Assembly: GCA_013215375.1 (NCBI GenBank)
Contig: JABSRB010000029.1
Span: 1 to 64,000 of the forward strand
Direction of reading: 5' to 3'
From: Oceanospirillaceae bacterium
GTDB lineage: Bacteria > Pseudomonadota > Gammaproteobacteria > Pseudomonadales > Balneatricaceae
DNA: 64,000 bases
In this document: positions 53,849 through 63,511 of the stretch, in pieces
Position numbering within the stretch: the first letter of the stretch is position 1
How the letters are laid out: each line of letters begins with the position of its first letter
The notes under the pieces: model-generated
Databases searched by the model: none
Told to the model about the DNA's origin: nothing
The model's input: only the letters and a program-made list of their open reading frames with translations
Made by a program: the position numbers and the translations under genes

Positions 53849-56056
53849 TCAATTCCTCTGTGCTTCTTCCAACGCAACGACAAAACAGCCAGTAGCTTGT
53901 CTTAGCTCTTTAACCAATGAGCGATAGCCACTCAATGAAAACTTAATGCCCATTTCTGCCTGCCCCAGCTGTTTGATAAAATAGCCATCAAGTAAGCTAT
54001 TGAATCTTTTTCCGAGAACATCTGCATGCCAACATAATGGATATTTTTGTAATAGTAATAGCAATATATAACCAATTGATTCTAAAGAGCGGTAATAATA
54101 AGCAAAACAGTGCAGTTGCTCGATGCACCATGTTAAATACATAGGATGCGCCGCTAAATATTGTTGATGGTTGAGCCCACTCGCAACTAAGCGAAGTTCA
54201 GTCATATCAAGCGGTGCATCAAACAGCCGCTGCTGCTGATAAGCTAATTTGAAAGGTAATTGATCAGCTAAAGTATCGACAAATGCAGTATCGCCCACCA
54301 CGGACTTCAACATCAACGCATTGTAACTGGCAGTAATTTTATCTTGTTGGCTGCCTATTCTAAGTAAACTGAAGCCTGATTTTTGCCAAAATTTGAGCAA
54401 ATCATTTTGGATTGAAAAATTAGCCCCTAAATAGTCAATCCCTCGCTCACTCGCCCACCGTTCAACCTCTGCTAACAACTGGGTCGCCAGAGCAGCTCGT
54501 CGATGGCTAAAATGCGTGGCGATACGTACTATACGAGCAAATTTATAACGTTTGGCATCCAAAACTCCCTCTTGAGCAATTAAGATCTGTGGGATTAAAT
54601 TTCCACGAGGTCTGCGCTGTCCGCGGTATATAGCACGGGATAATTGCTCACCATCAAGACCCTGTGAATCACTAGTAAAGCTGCCAATAGCCCCCTCTAA
54701 TGCCACCAGACAAACAGCAACGATGTCAGTGTTTTGTCGCACTAACCACAAGTGAGTATTAGGGCTGTCTAAGATAATTCGCAAGTCACTGGGCGTGGTA
54801 CGATAGTGAGCTTGTGCCAGCAAAGTATATAACTGACGCATTAGCGAAGGCTGTTCTAGCAATTGTTTCACATCAATTTTAGCCATCGAATAATGCAGCG
54901 GTTGCACGACACTTACCGCACTAACTGACTCATTATTACTGGGGATGTTAAGCAATAGGAATTCATTCAGCCAATTTTCCACAGGGTCATTAGCGGCCCA
55001 ACGCATTGGCAGATCAAGGTGATAAAAACGACACTGGGAGTTTTGCGTCGATAGGTATTCTAAAAAACGTAATTTAAAGCCCTGCCCCGTCCCCTCGTAA
55101 CCTTGCGTGGTTGAACTGTAAACACACTGGGGGAACTTAGCAGAAAGCTGCAATAAAACATCAACACTCAGCGCTGCTGCCTCATCAATTAATAATAGTG
55201 AATTGGCAACAGGTTCAAATTTTTCTGCCAACAATTGTAGCGGCGTCAAAAACTGCACTGGATAATCACAGAACCTAATAACCTGTAGCACCGCCTGAGT
55301 AGTCCAAGCCGTTAAATACACCGTCTTTTGCTCTGCAAATAAACTGGCCAATAGGCCTAGAGCGGCGGATTTTCCTCGCCCTCTCGCGGCTGTAAGTACC
55401 GCACAAGCATCACCATCGGCCGTTAAGTGGTTATAACAGGCCTTAACAAACTCCCCCTGCTTAGCTTGCGCTGATTCAATAAAATCATCACGCCTTGGCA
55501 AACCATTTCGCTTAGCTAAATTAACTTGGGGAGGTATAAGGGTCTGTGTAGAAAAGTGCAACAACTGCGTATCGGCTGCCAAATTGGTTTTTAACCAAGC
55601 TAAAAAATGTCGCCTAACATCTTTTAACTGATAGGGCTGGACCCAAAGATTATCCATCTCTGGCTCTTGCCAATCACCAAATTCCTCAGTATCTGGTGTG
55701 AGCAATATCAACACACTACCGGCCACTAAAGTACCGCTTATGATCGCTAAACTGTCTGGATTAAAGCCGCTATAGCCGTCGAAAACAACTGCCTGCAACT
55801 CTTGACCTAAAAACTTAGCACTGTCTTTTGCCGCTAGTTGCGAGCGACAAATATTGCGCTGTTGCGCGGTATCAAAGTATTGCTGTGATACTTGTTTACT
55901 CAATAGCGCCGCACTGTCGACCTCTAACAGTAAGGTACGGATACTTTGCAGCTGTGCGTAACACCATTGCTGCTCGCCACTTAGCCATAATAATTGACGG
56001 TGGCAATGGGCGATAGCTTGCGCCTGCGCTGCCCTATAGAAATTTTCAAAGTTCAT
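53849..56056 (-). CDS. tmcA: tRNA(Met) cytidine acetyltransferase TmcA
   Basis: A 735-residue multi-domain enzyme. An N-terminal DUF1726 domain (about 90-190) precedes an ATPase/helicase-like module with Walker A AARGRGKSAALGLLAS and Walker B LLIDEAAAL, then a GNAT acetyltransferase domain (about 370-570) with RIATHFSHRRAALATQLL, AERWASERGIDYLGANFS-type motifs, and a C-terminal tRNA-binding part. It makes N4-acetylcytidine at position 34 of elongator tRNA-Met using acetyl-CoA and ATP, preventing misreading of AUA. E. coli TmcA is 671 residues. It is followed at once by DUF3820. Confidence 0.93.
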   Translation of the reverse strand: MNFENFYRAAQAQAIAHCHRQLLWLSGEQQWCYAQLQSIRTLLLEVDSAALLSKQVSQQYFDTAQQRNICRSQLAAKDSAKFLGQELQAVVFDGYSGFNPDSLAIISGTLVAGSVLILLTPDTEEFGDWQEPEMDNLWVQPYQLKDVRRHFLAWLKTNLAADTQLLHFSTQTLIPPQVNLAKRNGLPRRDDFIESAQAKQGEFVKACYNHLTADGDACAVLTAARGRGKSAALGLLASLFAEQKTVYLTAWTTQAVLQVIRFCDYPVQFLTPLQLLAEKFEPVANSLLLIDEAAALSVDVLLQLSAKFPQCVYSSTTQGYEGTGQGFKLRFLEYLSTQNSQCRFYHLDLPMRWAANDPVENWLNEFLLLNIPSNNESVSAVSVVQPLHYSMAKIDVKQLLEQPSLMRQLYTLLAQAHYRTTPSDLRIILDSPNTHLWLVRQNTDIVAVCLVALEGAIGSFTSDSQGLDGEQLSRAIYRGQRRPRGNLIPQILIAQEGVLDAKRYKFARIVRIATHFSHRRAALATQLLAEVERWASERGIDYLGANFSIQNDLLKFWQKSGFSLLRIGSQQDKITASYNALMLKSVVGDTAFVDTLADQLPFKLAYQQQRLFDAPLDMTELRLVASGLNHQQYLAAHPMYLTWCIEQLHCFAYYYRSLESIGYILLLLLQKYPLCWHADVLGKRFNSLLDGYFIKQLGQAEMGIKFSLSGYRSLVKELRQATGCFVVALEEAQRN

Positions 56057-56071
56057 TTGAAAAGTGTAGCA

Positions 56072-57544
56072 TCACGCTGAAGTATCAAGCAAAAGTTGAA
56101 TATGAAACTTAGTGCCGTGCTCCAAATTTGAAGTCACTGCCATTTGCCCTTGATGCTGATCGGTAATAATGAAGTTGGCAAAAGAGAGGCGTTTTTGTGA
56201 GTCGACATCACGCTGCGGCAATATCACACTTAACGAAGGTTCAAAGATAGTGGTTTGTTCTTCATCGGATAAAATGGCCCCATTGTGAGCCAAAGTGACC
56301 CATAAGCTATCTACTTCCAAATTAACACTAACCGTTAATTTAGGCGCTTGTATGGCTCCTTGTGGTGTGTGCGGCATCTCTTCTAGTGCATAACAAGCAT
56401 GTCGAATAATATTCAAAAACACTTGTTGTAACTCTGTCGCATAACAATTTAGCAGCGGTAATTCGCTCTGGTACTCTTTTGCTATTTCAATTTTATTAAA
56501 CTGTAATTTACCCGGCAGGATTAACATATCACTGGCCAACATAATCGCATTGTCTAGCAGCGTAGTGACATCGTGCACTTGCTTTTTCTCGTTGCGCCCT
56601 CTGGAGAAACTCAACAAATTTTTAACAATAGAGGCGACCGTCTCTGCCCTTTTCGAGGCATCAGATAAAAGCCCCAGCAACAGTTTCATGTCTTTATAAC
56701 CTTCTACTTCAGTGTCGCTCTGCTTTGACAATAGTTGCTGAAAGCTTTGTAAATCCAACAACATTCCCTGTAATGGGGTGTTTATATCGTGAGCCATGGC
56801 CGATGCAAGCTCTGTCATAGAAGCTATTTTTTCGTTATGTACTAGCATATTTTCAGCTTGTTTTTGCTTTGAAACATCATTGACCAGAATAACCACTCCT
56901 TGCTTGTCGGCGCCGCGCAGAGGATACAAGGTCACATCGTAGAAATGAATGCCGCGTCTACGATGCGGGTAAGTATAAGTTTCACCGCTTTCAATGACCT
57001 TAGTTACTTGCTCCCAAGTCAGCACTATTTCCGGGTACACCGCCCACAAATCACTACCAATTGCCGAAGTTGCGGCAATACCAGAAAGCTCTTCCGCCTT
57101 TTGATTCCACTGCGTCACTATGCCTTTGGCATCGATACTGACTAACACTAGTGGCATAGAAGCGAGTATATTTTTTATGTAAGATTCCGAGCTGTGTAAC
57201 TGCACAGAAGTGTCTAAATGCTGCTGCACTTCTACTTCTAATTTTTGGTTGGTATCGGTCAAATTATGATTGGCTTTATCCAATGTTGCGGTGCGCTCAA
57301 TCACGCGATCCTCAAGCTCAGCACGTATTCCATGCAGCTGATGATTCGATTTACGCAACCTGCGGTGGGCAACAATTAAGCTGAGGATGACAATCGCCAA
57401 CACAATAATAAGTGAGCCGCTGCTCCAATTTGCTAGATGTTGCCAATTAGTATTGCCATCCTCATCCTTAAATATATCCCTTATTCCGGCCTGTGTTGTA
57501 CTACTGATGAAAATTATGAATAGAGCCAGAGAATTTTTAAACAT
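56072..57544 (-). CDS. PAS sensor histidine kinase homologue with decayed ATP site
   Basis: A 490-residue protein: signal-like helix (about 4-20), one transmembrane helix (about 44-62), coiled coil (about 65-125), PAS domain (about 125-230), dimerisation/phosphoacceptor domain with ASMTELASAMAHDINTPLQGM, and an ATPase domain (about 345-488). The phosphoacceptor His is present. In the ATPase domain the N-box reads VFLNIIRHACYAL, with His where the Mg-binding Asn belongs. The G1 box reads LAHNGAIL, with His for the nucleotide-binding Asp. G2 is RLSFANFII with no Gly-rich motif. Kinase activity is doubtful. It is convergent-free and lies 15 bases before tmcA on the same strand. Confidence 0.85.
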   Translation of the reverse strand: MFKNSLALFIIFISSTTQAGIRDIFKDEDGNTNWQHLANWSSGSLIIVLAIVILSLIVAHRRLRKSNHQLHGIRAELEDRVIERTATLDKANHNLTDTNQKLEVEVQQHLDTSVQLHSSESYIKNILASMPLVLVSIDAKGIVTQWNQKAEELSGIAATSAIGSDLWAVYPEIVLTWEQVTKVIESGETYTYPHRRRGIHFYDVTLYPLRGADKQGVVILVNDVSKQKQAENMLVHNEKIASMTELASAMAHDINTPLQGMLLDLQSFQQLLSKQSDTEVEGYKDMKLLLGLLSDASKRAETVASIVKNLLSFSRGRNEKKQVHDVTTLLDNAIMLASDMLILPGKLQFNKIEIAKEYQSELPLLNCYATELQQVFLNIIRHACYALEEMPHTPQGAIQAPKLTVSVNLEVDSLWVTLAHNGAILSDEEQTTIFEPSLSVILPQRDVDSQKRLSFANFIITDQHQGQMAVTSNLEHGTKFHIQLLLDTSA

Positions 57545-57744
57545 TGGACAAGGTCACCTTAATTTAGAGATTCGAAAATACAGATTATAGTGCGGCATTA
57601 TAGCGAACTAACAGACGCTTAAGGTATGAATTCCTACTGATATTTTACATAATTTTTTCAGCGAGCAGGTTGCGTTTAACCAAAACTTTCGCCCCAATAT
57701 TACTTATTATATGTGGCTTAACATTTACCGCTTTGCTTTAAACG

Positions 57745-57772
57745 AAAAAAATCCCCATCAGTGGGGATTTTT
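57745..57772. terminator. Bidirectional Rho-independent terminator after the RND operon
   Basis: AAAAATCCCC (57747-57756) pairs with GGGGATTTTT (57763-57772) around ATCAGT, with A-runs and T-runs on both sides. It starts 20 bases after the RND permease stop codon (minus strand) and 200 bases upstream of the histidine kinase homologue. Confidence 0.92.
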
Positions 57773-57791
57773 ATCGGTGCTAAACGTTACT

Positions 57792-60700
57792 CTATACAGC
57801 CTCTACCGGTTCACTGACTTCAGCTTCGATCTTGCTTACCTTGTTGCGACGCAAAAAGCCAAACCACTGCCTCTCACCAATCACCAATAAACAAGGCGTC
57901 AGAAACAAGGTCAATACGGTGGCGAAGGTTAAGCCGCCAGCAATAGTACTTGAAAGCTGTGTCCACCACTGTGTTGAAGGTGCGCCAAAACTAATGCCGC
58001 GATTGATGAGATCGATGTTCATCGCCAATACCATCGGCAGCAAACCCAACACTGTAGTTATTGCGGTCAATAACACCGGGCGCATACGAATACTGCCCGT
58101 GCGCAGCGCAGCCTCTACCGCATCAAAGCCATGTTTTCGCAGATCGTTATAGCAGTCTATCAATACAATGTTGTTATTCACCACTATGCCGGCGAGCGCG
58201 ATCATACCAACGCCCCCCATCACGATACCAAAAGGTTGTGAAGTAATCATCAACCCCAACAAGACTCCTGCCGTGGAAAAGACAATCGCAGATAACACCA
58301 AAAATGCCTGATATATATTATTAAACTGCGTCACTAGAATTAAGAACATCATAAAGATAGCGATAGAAAAAGCGCTAGCTAAGAACTCTCCCGTCTCTTT
58401 TTGCTGCTCATCTTCGCCTTTAAATTCAATGCGAATTTGTTGATCAAAGTTAATATCGGCGAGCTTCTGCTCCATCTCTTTTACTTTGTCATTAACTAAT
58501 GTGCCCTCAGCGACTTCGGCTTGAATAGTAATAACCCGTCTTGAATCAGTGCGATTAATAGACCCTGTTTTAGCCCCTGGCTCTAAAGTAACAAAGTTAC
58601 TCAGTGGTACTAATCCACTAGTGGTCAGTAATTGCATTTGCATCAGCTGATCCAAATTGCGCTTATCTTTAGGAAAGCGCAGGATAATATCCACTTCATC
58701 ATCCGCTGTTTCAGGGCGATAGTCAGTCAGTTTAATGCCACTGGTTATCATCTTAACCGCTTCACCAACCGCTGCAACACTGGCGCCATATCTGGCTGCT
58801 TCTTCGCGATCGACAATAATTCGCCACTCAATTCCCGGTAACGGTCGGTCATCTTCTGCTCCGACAAAACCACCGGCCTCTTCCATTGCCTGGCGAATAT
58901 CTGCCACTGCCTGGAAAATTTTATCGCCGTTAATGCCAGAGACGTGTAACTGGAATGGCTTGCCTGAAGAGGGCCCACTTTCAGCTTTACGTGTTTCAAC
59001 CACAATGCCTGGAATATCTTTAGTGGCTTCACTCATCTGTTGCAGAATTTCAGTGGCCGTAAGGCGCTTATCCCAATCATCGAGCTGGAATTGAATCACC
59101 GCTACCACATCTTCACCGGTATTGCGGTTAAAGCTTTTAGCATACAGAGATTTGAAACCTGCTATGTCATACACTTTAGCTTCAACTTGACGCAGTAGCT
59201 TATCTTTGTCATCAACAGATAGCTCGCCCCTTGCGTGCACGTTAATAAGCACCATATCGGGCTCAACATTGGGAAAAAACTCCACCCCATTGCCAAATTT
59301 AGAGTAAGCAACGCCTGTACAACCGATAAAGATTAAAGTGATTAATAAAGTGATCACTGGGGAGCGCAATGCCACCCCTAAAGCTGCGCGATACCCTTCA
59401 TTGAAGCGCCCTTTAGGCACATCAAACTCACCTTCAAGCATTTCTTCTGGCTGCTTTTTAGAACCGGTAATAGAGCCTAATACAGGGATAAAAATAAGTG
59501 CCATGAACAGTGACGCAGTTAGACATACCAACACTGTCGCCGGTAAATATTTCATAAACTGACCGATAACACCCGGCCAAAACATCAGCGGCATAAACAC
59601 CACTAATGTCGTAGCAGTACCTGCAATAACAGGCCATGCCATGCGAGCAGCCGCGTATTTAAATGCCTCTTTAGCCGACAGCCCTTGCTTTTGACGACGC
59701 TCTGCCAGCTCGGTGACCACTATCGCACCATCCACCAACATGCCAACCACCAAAATCAGACTGAACAACACCACAATATTTAAGGTAAAACCTATGGCAT
59801 TCAAAATCATTAAACTGGCCAGAAAAGAGCCAGGAATTGCCAGCCCAACTAATAGCGATGCACGCATCCCCATGGCCGCTAATACCACCAGCATGACTAA
59901 AATCACACCGCTGAGTACGTTGTTCATTAAGTCGCCGAGCATGGTGCGGATTTGCGTCGACTGATCCAGTATATAATCGTATTTTAGCGCACTCGGCCAA
60001 GATTCTGAGCGCACCGCGACAATTCTTTGAATCTCTTCAATAGTATCGATAATGTTAGCGCCTACCTGCTTGGTAACTTCCAACACTAATGCGGATTCAC
60101 CATTAACACGTGCGTAACCTTCAATATCTTTATAAGTGAGCCGCACTGTCGCTACATCGCCTAAAGTAACTACGGTACCGTTGACACTTTTGATCGGCAT
60201 CGCCAGCATATCATCGATATTTTCAACAACACCTGGCACCTTCAATACTTGGCGTCCATTACCGGTATCTACTGCACCGGCTGCCACTAAACGGTTATTT
60301 AACGACACCATATTGATGATGGAGGCGAAATCTAGCTGGTAGGTTTCAAGGGCTTGTGGCTCGACCACAATCTCCATTAGCTCTTCACGTTCACCACCAA
60401 TTTCGACTTTTAAGACGCCTTCAACGCCTTCAATTAACTCTTTTAAATCTTTCGCCGCTTTAAGCTTTACCCGCTCTGAAATACTGCCCGACAGCGAGAT
60501 ATTCAACACCGGAAATAACGCCACGTTCACTTCATTGATCGAAGGCTCATCCGCACCTGCCGGTAAGTTTGACTTGGCTATATCAACTTTTTCACGTACA
60601 TCGACCATGGCTTTTTCATTGTCAAAACCCGCTTCAAACTCAAGCGTAACTGAAGCGTGACCTTCAGAACCCGTTGATCTTAGCTCCTTAATTCCCTCTA

Positions 60701-60926
60701 TGGTCTTAAGCTCTTTCTCCATCGGGCGCACTAAAAGTCGCACCGCATCATCGGGTGAGATGCCGCTATAAGACATTGATACATAGATGATAGGAATAGC
60801 TACGTCAGGGTCTGCTTCTTTAGGAATAGCCTTAAAAGCTGCGTAACCGCTGATTAAGATAAATAGTAGTACAAAGATAACAGTCCGAGATCTGTCTATC
60901 GCTGCACTGATAATCGCGCTGACCAT
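57792..60926 (-). CDS. RND efflux transporter permease (HAE-like)
   Basis: A 1044-residue inner-membrane pump with the duplicated RND plan: TM1 (about 13-30), large periplasmic loop, TM2-6 (about 335-490), TM7 near 530, second loop, TM8-12 (about 860-1020). PEADPDVAIP and GISPDDAVRLLVRPMEKEL are typical of the family. TM4 reads GMLVDGAIVVTEL where AcrB has two adjacent Asp, so only the first is kept; TM10 reads GIVVNNNIVLID with Asn where AcrB has the relay Lys. The proton relay therefore differs from AcrB. The substrate is unknown. AAGGAG precedes the ATG. The adaptor gene ends four bases upstream. Confidence 0.93.
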   Translation of the reverse strand: MVSAIISAAIDRSRTVIFVLLFILISGYAAFKAIPKEADPDVAIPIIYVSMSYSGISPDDAVRLLVRPMEKELKTIEGIKELRSTGSEGHASVTLEFEAGFDNEKAMVDVREKVDIAKSNLPAGADEPSINEVNVALFPVLNISLSGSISERVKLKAAKDLKELIEGVEGVLKVEIGGEREELMEIVVEPQALETYQLDFASIINMVSLNNRLVAAGAVDTGNGRQVLKVPGVVENIDDMLAMPIKSVNGTVVTLGDVATVRLTYKDIEGYARVNGESALVLEVTKQVGANIIDTIEEIQRIVAVRSESWPSALKYDYILDQSTQIRTMLGDLMNNVLSGVILVMLVVLAAMGMRASLLVGLAIPGSFLASLMILNAIGFTLNIVVLFSLILVVGMLVDGAIVVTELAERRQKQGLSAKEAFKYAAARMAWPVIAGTATTLVVFMPLMFWPGVIGQFMKYLPATVLVCLTASLFMALIFIPVLGSITGSKKQPEEMLEGEFDVPKGRFNEGYRAALGVALRSPVITLLITLIFIGCTGVAYSKFGNGVEFFPNVEPDMVLINVHARGELSVDDKDKLLRQVEAKVYDIAGFKSLYAKSFNRNTGEDVVAVIQFQLDDWDKRLTATEILQQMSEATKDIPGIVVETRKAESGPSSGKPFQLHVSGINGDKIFQAVADIRQAMEEAGGFVGAEDDRPLPGIEWRIIVDREEAARYGASVAAVGEAVKMITSGIKLTDYRPETADDEVDIILRFPKDKRNLDQLMQMQLLTTSGLVPLSNFVTLEPGAKTGSINRTDSRRVITIQAEVAEGTLVNDKVKEMEQKLADINFDQQIRIEFKGEDEQQKETGEFLASAFSIAIFMMFLILVTQFNNIYQAFLVLSAIVFSTAGVLLGLMITSQPFGIVMGGVGMIALAGIVVNNNIVLIDCYNDLRKHGFDAVEAALRTGSIRMRPVLLTAITTVLGLLPMVLAMNIDLINRGISFGAPSTQWWTQLSSTIAGGLTFATVLTLFLTPCLLVIGERQWFGFLRRNKVSKIEAEVSEPVEAV

Positions 60927-60930
60927 TGAC

Positions 60931-62046
60931 TTACTCCTTAACCGCTAACTGTTTTTTAACGTTTTTTTCAGCATCATCGCTTGTTGCAACCTTTTGTTTA
61001 ACAGGCTCTACAATCTCGCTCTCGCTGACAAAGTCCTTGCCTTGCGTAATCACGGTAATCTCAGAGGCTAAACCACTGAGCCAAAAACCTTCTTTATCAG
61101 TGCGAATAATATTAACCACCGCGGTGCTCACTTGATTTTTAGCATCAATCAATTTGACTTCTAAATCACCGTTAGTGCCTAAGCCTAGTACAGAGTTAGG
61201 CAGTAAATGCCCCTGTTCAGTGCCAAGCGGTAATTTCAACGAAGCCGTTAAACCAATTAACCTTTTCAATTGCGGATTTTCCAAGGTAACTTCTACACGA
61301 TAACTGCGGGTAACAGGGTCGGCAACGCGCGAGATAAACGCTAAATTACCAAAGGCATTGAGACCATTACTCAAGCTGATTTGTACCGCTTGGTTAAGCT
61401 TTAAATCACCGACATTTTGCTGCGGCACTTGCCCTGTTACTTTCAGCACACTGTCATCAATCAAAATACCAATTGAACTGCCCTTAGCGAGGTAGTCGCC
61501 AATTTCAACGCTACGTGAATTTAGCACTCCAGCGAAAGGCGCGAACACTTTAGCGCTATCTACTTCGTGCTGGATCAGTGCCAGTTGCGCACGCGCAGTC
61601 TGCACTGCAGCTTGATCGGCAAGTAATTTGTTTTCAGCCAATAGACCACGCTTTTTCAATTTACGACTGGCAGAGTAGTCACTGTTTCTCTGCCTAAGTA
61701 CGGCCTTTGCCTGCGATAACTGCTTTAAGCGGTAATCGGCAGACAAGGTCAAAATTGAGGTTTTACTCTCAATTCTCTGTCCTTCTTTAACGCTAAGCTT
61801 TGCTACTCGACCATCGATTTCTACTTTAATATTAACCGAGCGATTTGCCTCTACTTGTCCTTGAACAGTCACAAAACGTTGCACTGACTCTATGCTAGAA
61901 TCCAATACTGTTACTTTCATTAAAGGCTTAGCTTCTTTACTGTCCTTCAATTTAGCCTGTTCATCTGCTTTGCTGTCTCCACCTGAGGACATCCATACTC
62001 CAAGTGCTACTACGACGGCTAAAGCTAAAAAAATTGATCTATTCAT
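60931..62046 (-). CDS. RND efflux periplasmic adaptor (membrane fusion protein)
   Basis: A 371-residue adaptor. An N-terminal membrane anchor (about 3-20) is followed by a barrel-sandwich/lipoyl domain in two halves (VEANRSVNIKVEIDGRVAKL; VFAPFAGVLNSRSVEIGDYLAKG), an alpha-hairpin between them (about 100-165), a beta-barrel domain and a membrane-proximal domain ending in SEIVEP. The ATG at 62044-62046 is chosen, eight bases after GAGA; a GTG lies one codon earlier. It links the permease to an outer-membrane channel, which is not encoded here. It heads the two-gene operon. Confidence 0.92.
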   Translation of the reverse strand: MNRSIFLALAVVVALGVWMSSGGDSKADEQAKLKDSKEAKPLMKVTVLDSSIESVQRFVTVQGQVEANRSVNIKVEIDGRVAKLSVKEGQRIESKTSILTLSADYRLKQLSQAKAVLRQRNSDYSASRKLKKRGLLAENKLLADQAAVQTARAQLALIQHEVDSAKVFAPFAGVLNSRSVEIGDYLAKGSSIGILIDDSVLKVTGQVPQQNVGDLKLNQAVQISLSNGLNAFGNLAFISRVADPVTRSYRVEVTLENPQLKRLIGLTASLKLPLGTEQGHLLPNSVLGLGTNGDLEVKLIDAKNQVSTAVVNIIRTDKEGFWLSGLASEITVITQGKDFVSESEIVEPVKQKVATSDDAEKNVKKQLAVKE

Positions 62047-62418
62047 CACTTATATCTCATTGAAATTATTTCTTAAAACTCAGTTTTAAACAAAGGAACA
62101 TACGGATAAATCCATTTTTTCAGTCATGGACCTATGCGAATATTCCCAGAATTAATTGAGTTTGTTGACACTACTGAAAGCGCTTATCACTATACTCTTC
62201 CTACCAAACGCAAGCTATGCACAAATACTGTGCAACTTATCCCCTTAAGTAATAAAGTACTTTTATTGAAAGATATCGATTATTACAAACTTTGCCTACA
62301 TACAATATCTCTTCATTGTACGGGGATAGGCTCACCGTAAACTTCACCAAAGCACTGGACATTAAACAACCAACACGTAGAATCACTATCTAAAACAATA
62401 ATCAAAGAGGGCTTTATT
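62047..62418. other. 372-base divergent spacer between RND and TRAP operons
   Basis: AT-rich sequence that should hold promoters for both operons. A 68-codon frame at 62134-62340 lacks a ribosome site and coding character. The only firm element is AGAGG at 62405-62409, the ribosome site for the TTG start at 62419. Confidence 0.5.
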
Positions 62419-63426
62419 TTGAACATCAACAAATTAGCATTTTCATCTGCGCTTATTTTAGGCTCACTATCCTGGCAGTTAAACGCCGCCACTACTTGGA
62501 ATGTATCCCTTTGGGGTAAGCCACGTGCCTTTACCGAACACGTCGAAAAATTAGCCACTTTAGTAGAGCAAAAATCTAAGGGGGATTTTACTCTCAAACT
62601 TTCCTACGGTGGTCTGTCTAAAAACAAAGAAAACCTAGACGGTATCTCTATCGGTGCTTTTGAAATGGCACAGTTTTGCGCAGGCTACCACCGCGATAAA
62701 AACCCCAGCATCACTGTTATGGAACTTCCCTTCTTAGGCGTAACTAGCTTGGAAGAAGAGGCCAAAATTTCCATGGCACTCTATAAACACCCCGCTGTGA
62801 TCAAAGATTTACAGCGTTGGAACGCCACTTTGTTGATGCCATCACCCTTGCCACAGTACAACATTATTGGTGTTGGCGATGCACCAGCCAGCGTCAGTGA
62901 CTTTGCTGGCATGCGTATTCGCGCTACTGGCGGTATAGGCAAAGCGCTGGCCAGTATTAAAGCAGTTCCCACATCAGTGACAGCCACAGAAGTACGTACC
63001 GCGCTGGATTCTGGCGTAGTATCAGCCGTTGCTTTTGCCCCCCATGCGCACATGGCTTTTGGTACGACAGCCGCCGCTAAATGGTGGACTGCCAACTTAA
63101 ATCCGGGCACAGTCAACTGCCCTGTGGTCGTCAATACTGATGCACTAATGGCACTAAGCGCTGCCAACAAAGAGATACTACTAGGCTCTGTAGATGAATC
63201 TATTGCGCATTACATCAGCAGCTACCAAGGCAAAACCATGGACAAATGGGGCCCCTTGTTAGAGGAGAAAAAGATCAAAAAAATCTCCTTTAGTGATGCT
63301 GAATTAGCGGAGTTCAAAAAGATAGCAGCCGTACCTATTCGCAATGAATGGATAGCCACTATGAACGCTAAAGGCTTGCCTGCACAAGATTTATACGATC
63401 TTGTAAGCTCTATGATCGGTAAGTAA
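62419..63426 (+). CDS. TRAP solute-binding protein (DctP family)
   Basis: A 335-residue periplasmic protein with a signal peptide (about 1-24, cut near LNAAT) and a DctP fold: TWNVSLWGKPRAFTEHVEKLA, GISIGAFEMAQFCAGYH, VMELPFLGV, the substrate-loop FAGMRIRATGGIGKAL with the carboxylate-binding Arg, and VVVNTDALMALS. The start codon is TTG (62419-62421), nine bases after AGAGG; no ATG fits. It is the binding component for the DctQ/DctM permease that follows. The set is not identifiable to a solute. Confidence 0.93.
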   Translation: MNINKLAFSSALILGSLSWQLNAATTWNVSLWGKPRAFTEHVEKLATLVEQKSKGDFTLKLSYGGLSKNKENLDGISIGAFEMAQFCAGYHRDKNPSITVMELPFLGVTSLEEEAKISMALYKHPAVIKDLQRWNATLLMPSPLPQYNIIGVGDAPASVSDFAGMRIRATGGIGKALASIKAVPTSVTATEVRTALDSGVVSAVAFAPHAHMAFGTTAAAKWWTANLNPGTVNCPVVVNTDALMALSAANKEILLGSVDESIAHYISSYQGKTMDKWGPLLEEKKIKKISFSDAELAEFKKIAAVPIRNEWIATMNAKGLPAQDLYDLVSSMIGK

Positions 63427-63440
63427 CTTACCGCAGCAAA

Positions 63441-63474
63441 ACTAACCTTCTAAGATTATATTTAGAAGGTTAGT
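63441..63474 (+). terminator. Strong intercistronic hairpin between dctP and dctQ genes
   Basis: ACTAACCTTCTAA (63441-63453) pairs perfectly with TTAGAAGGTTAGT (63462-63474), 13 bp, loop 8. No T-run follows, so it more likely protects the 3' end of the dctP message than ends the operon. It would let binding protein be made in excess over the permease. Confidence 0.6.
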
Positions 63475-63511
63475 ACTCTCCTATATTTACACATTTTCTC
63501 TAGAGGTTTGT

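Noticed and set aside
57832..59964. Several long frames antisense to the RND permease
   Set aside because: They are shadows of a gene with clear domain structure on the minus strand; none has a ribosome site or recognisable product.
62134..62340. 68-codon frame in the RND-TRAP spacer
   Set aside because: No ribosome site; composition typical of AT-rich non-coding DNA.
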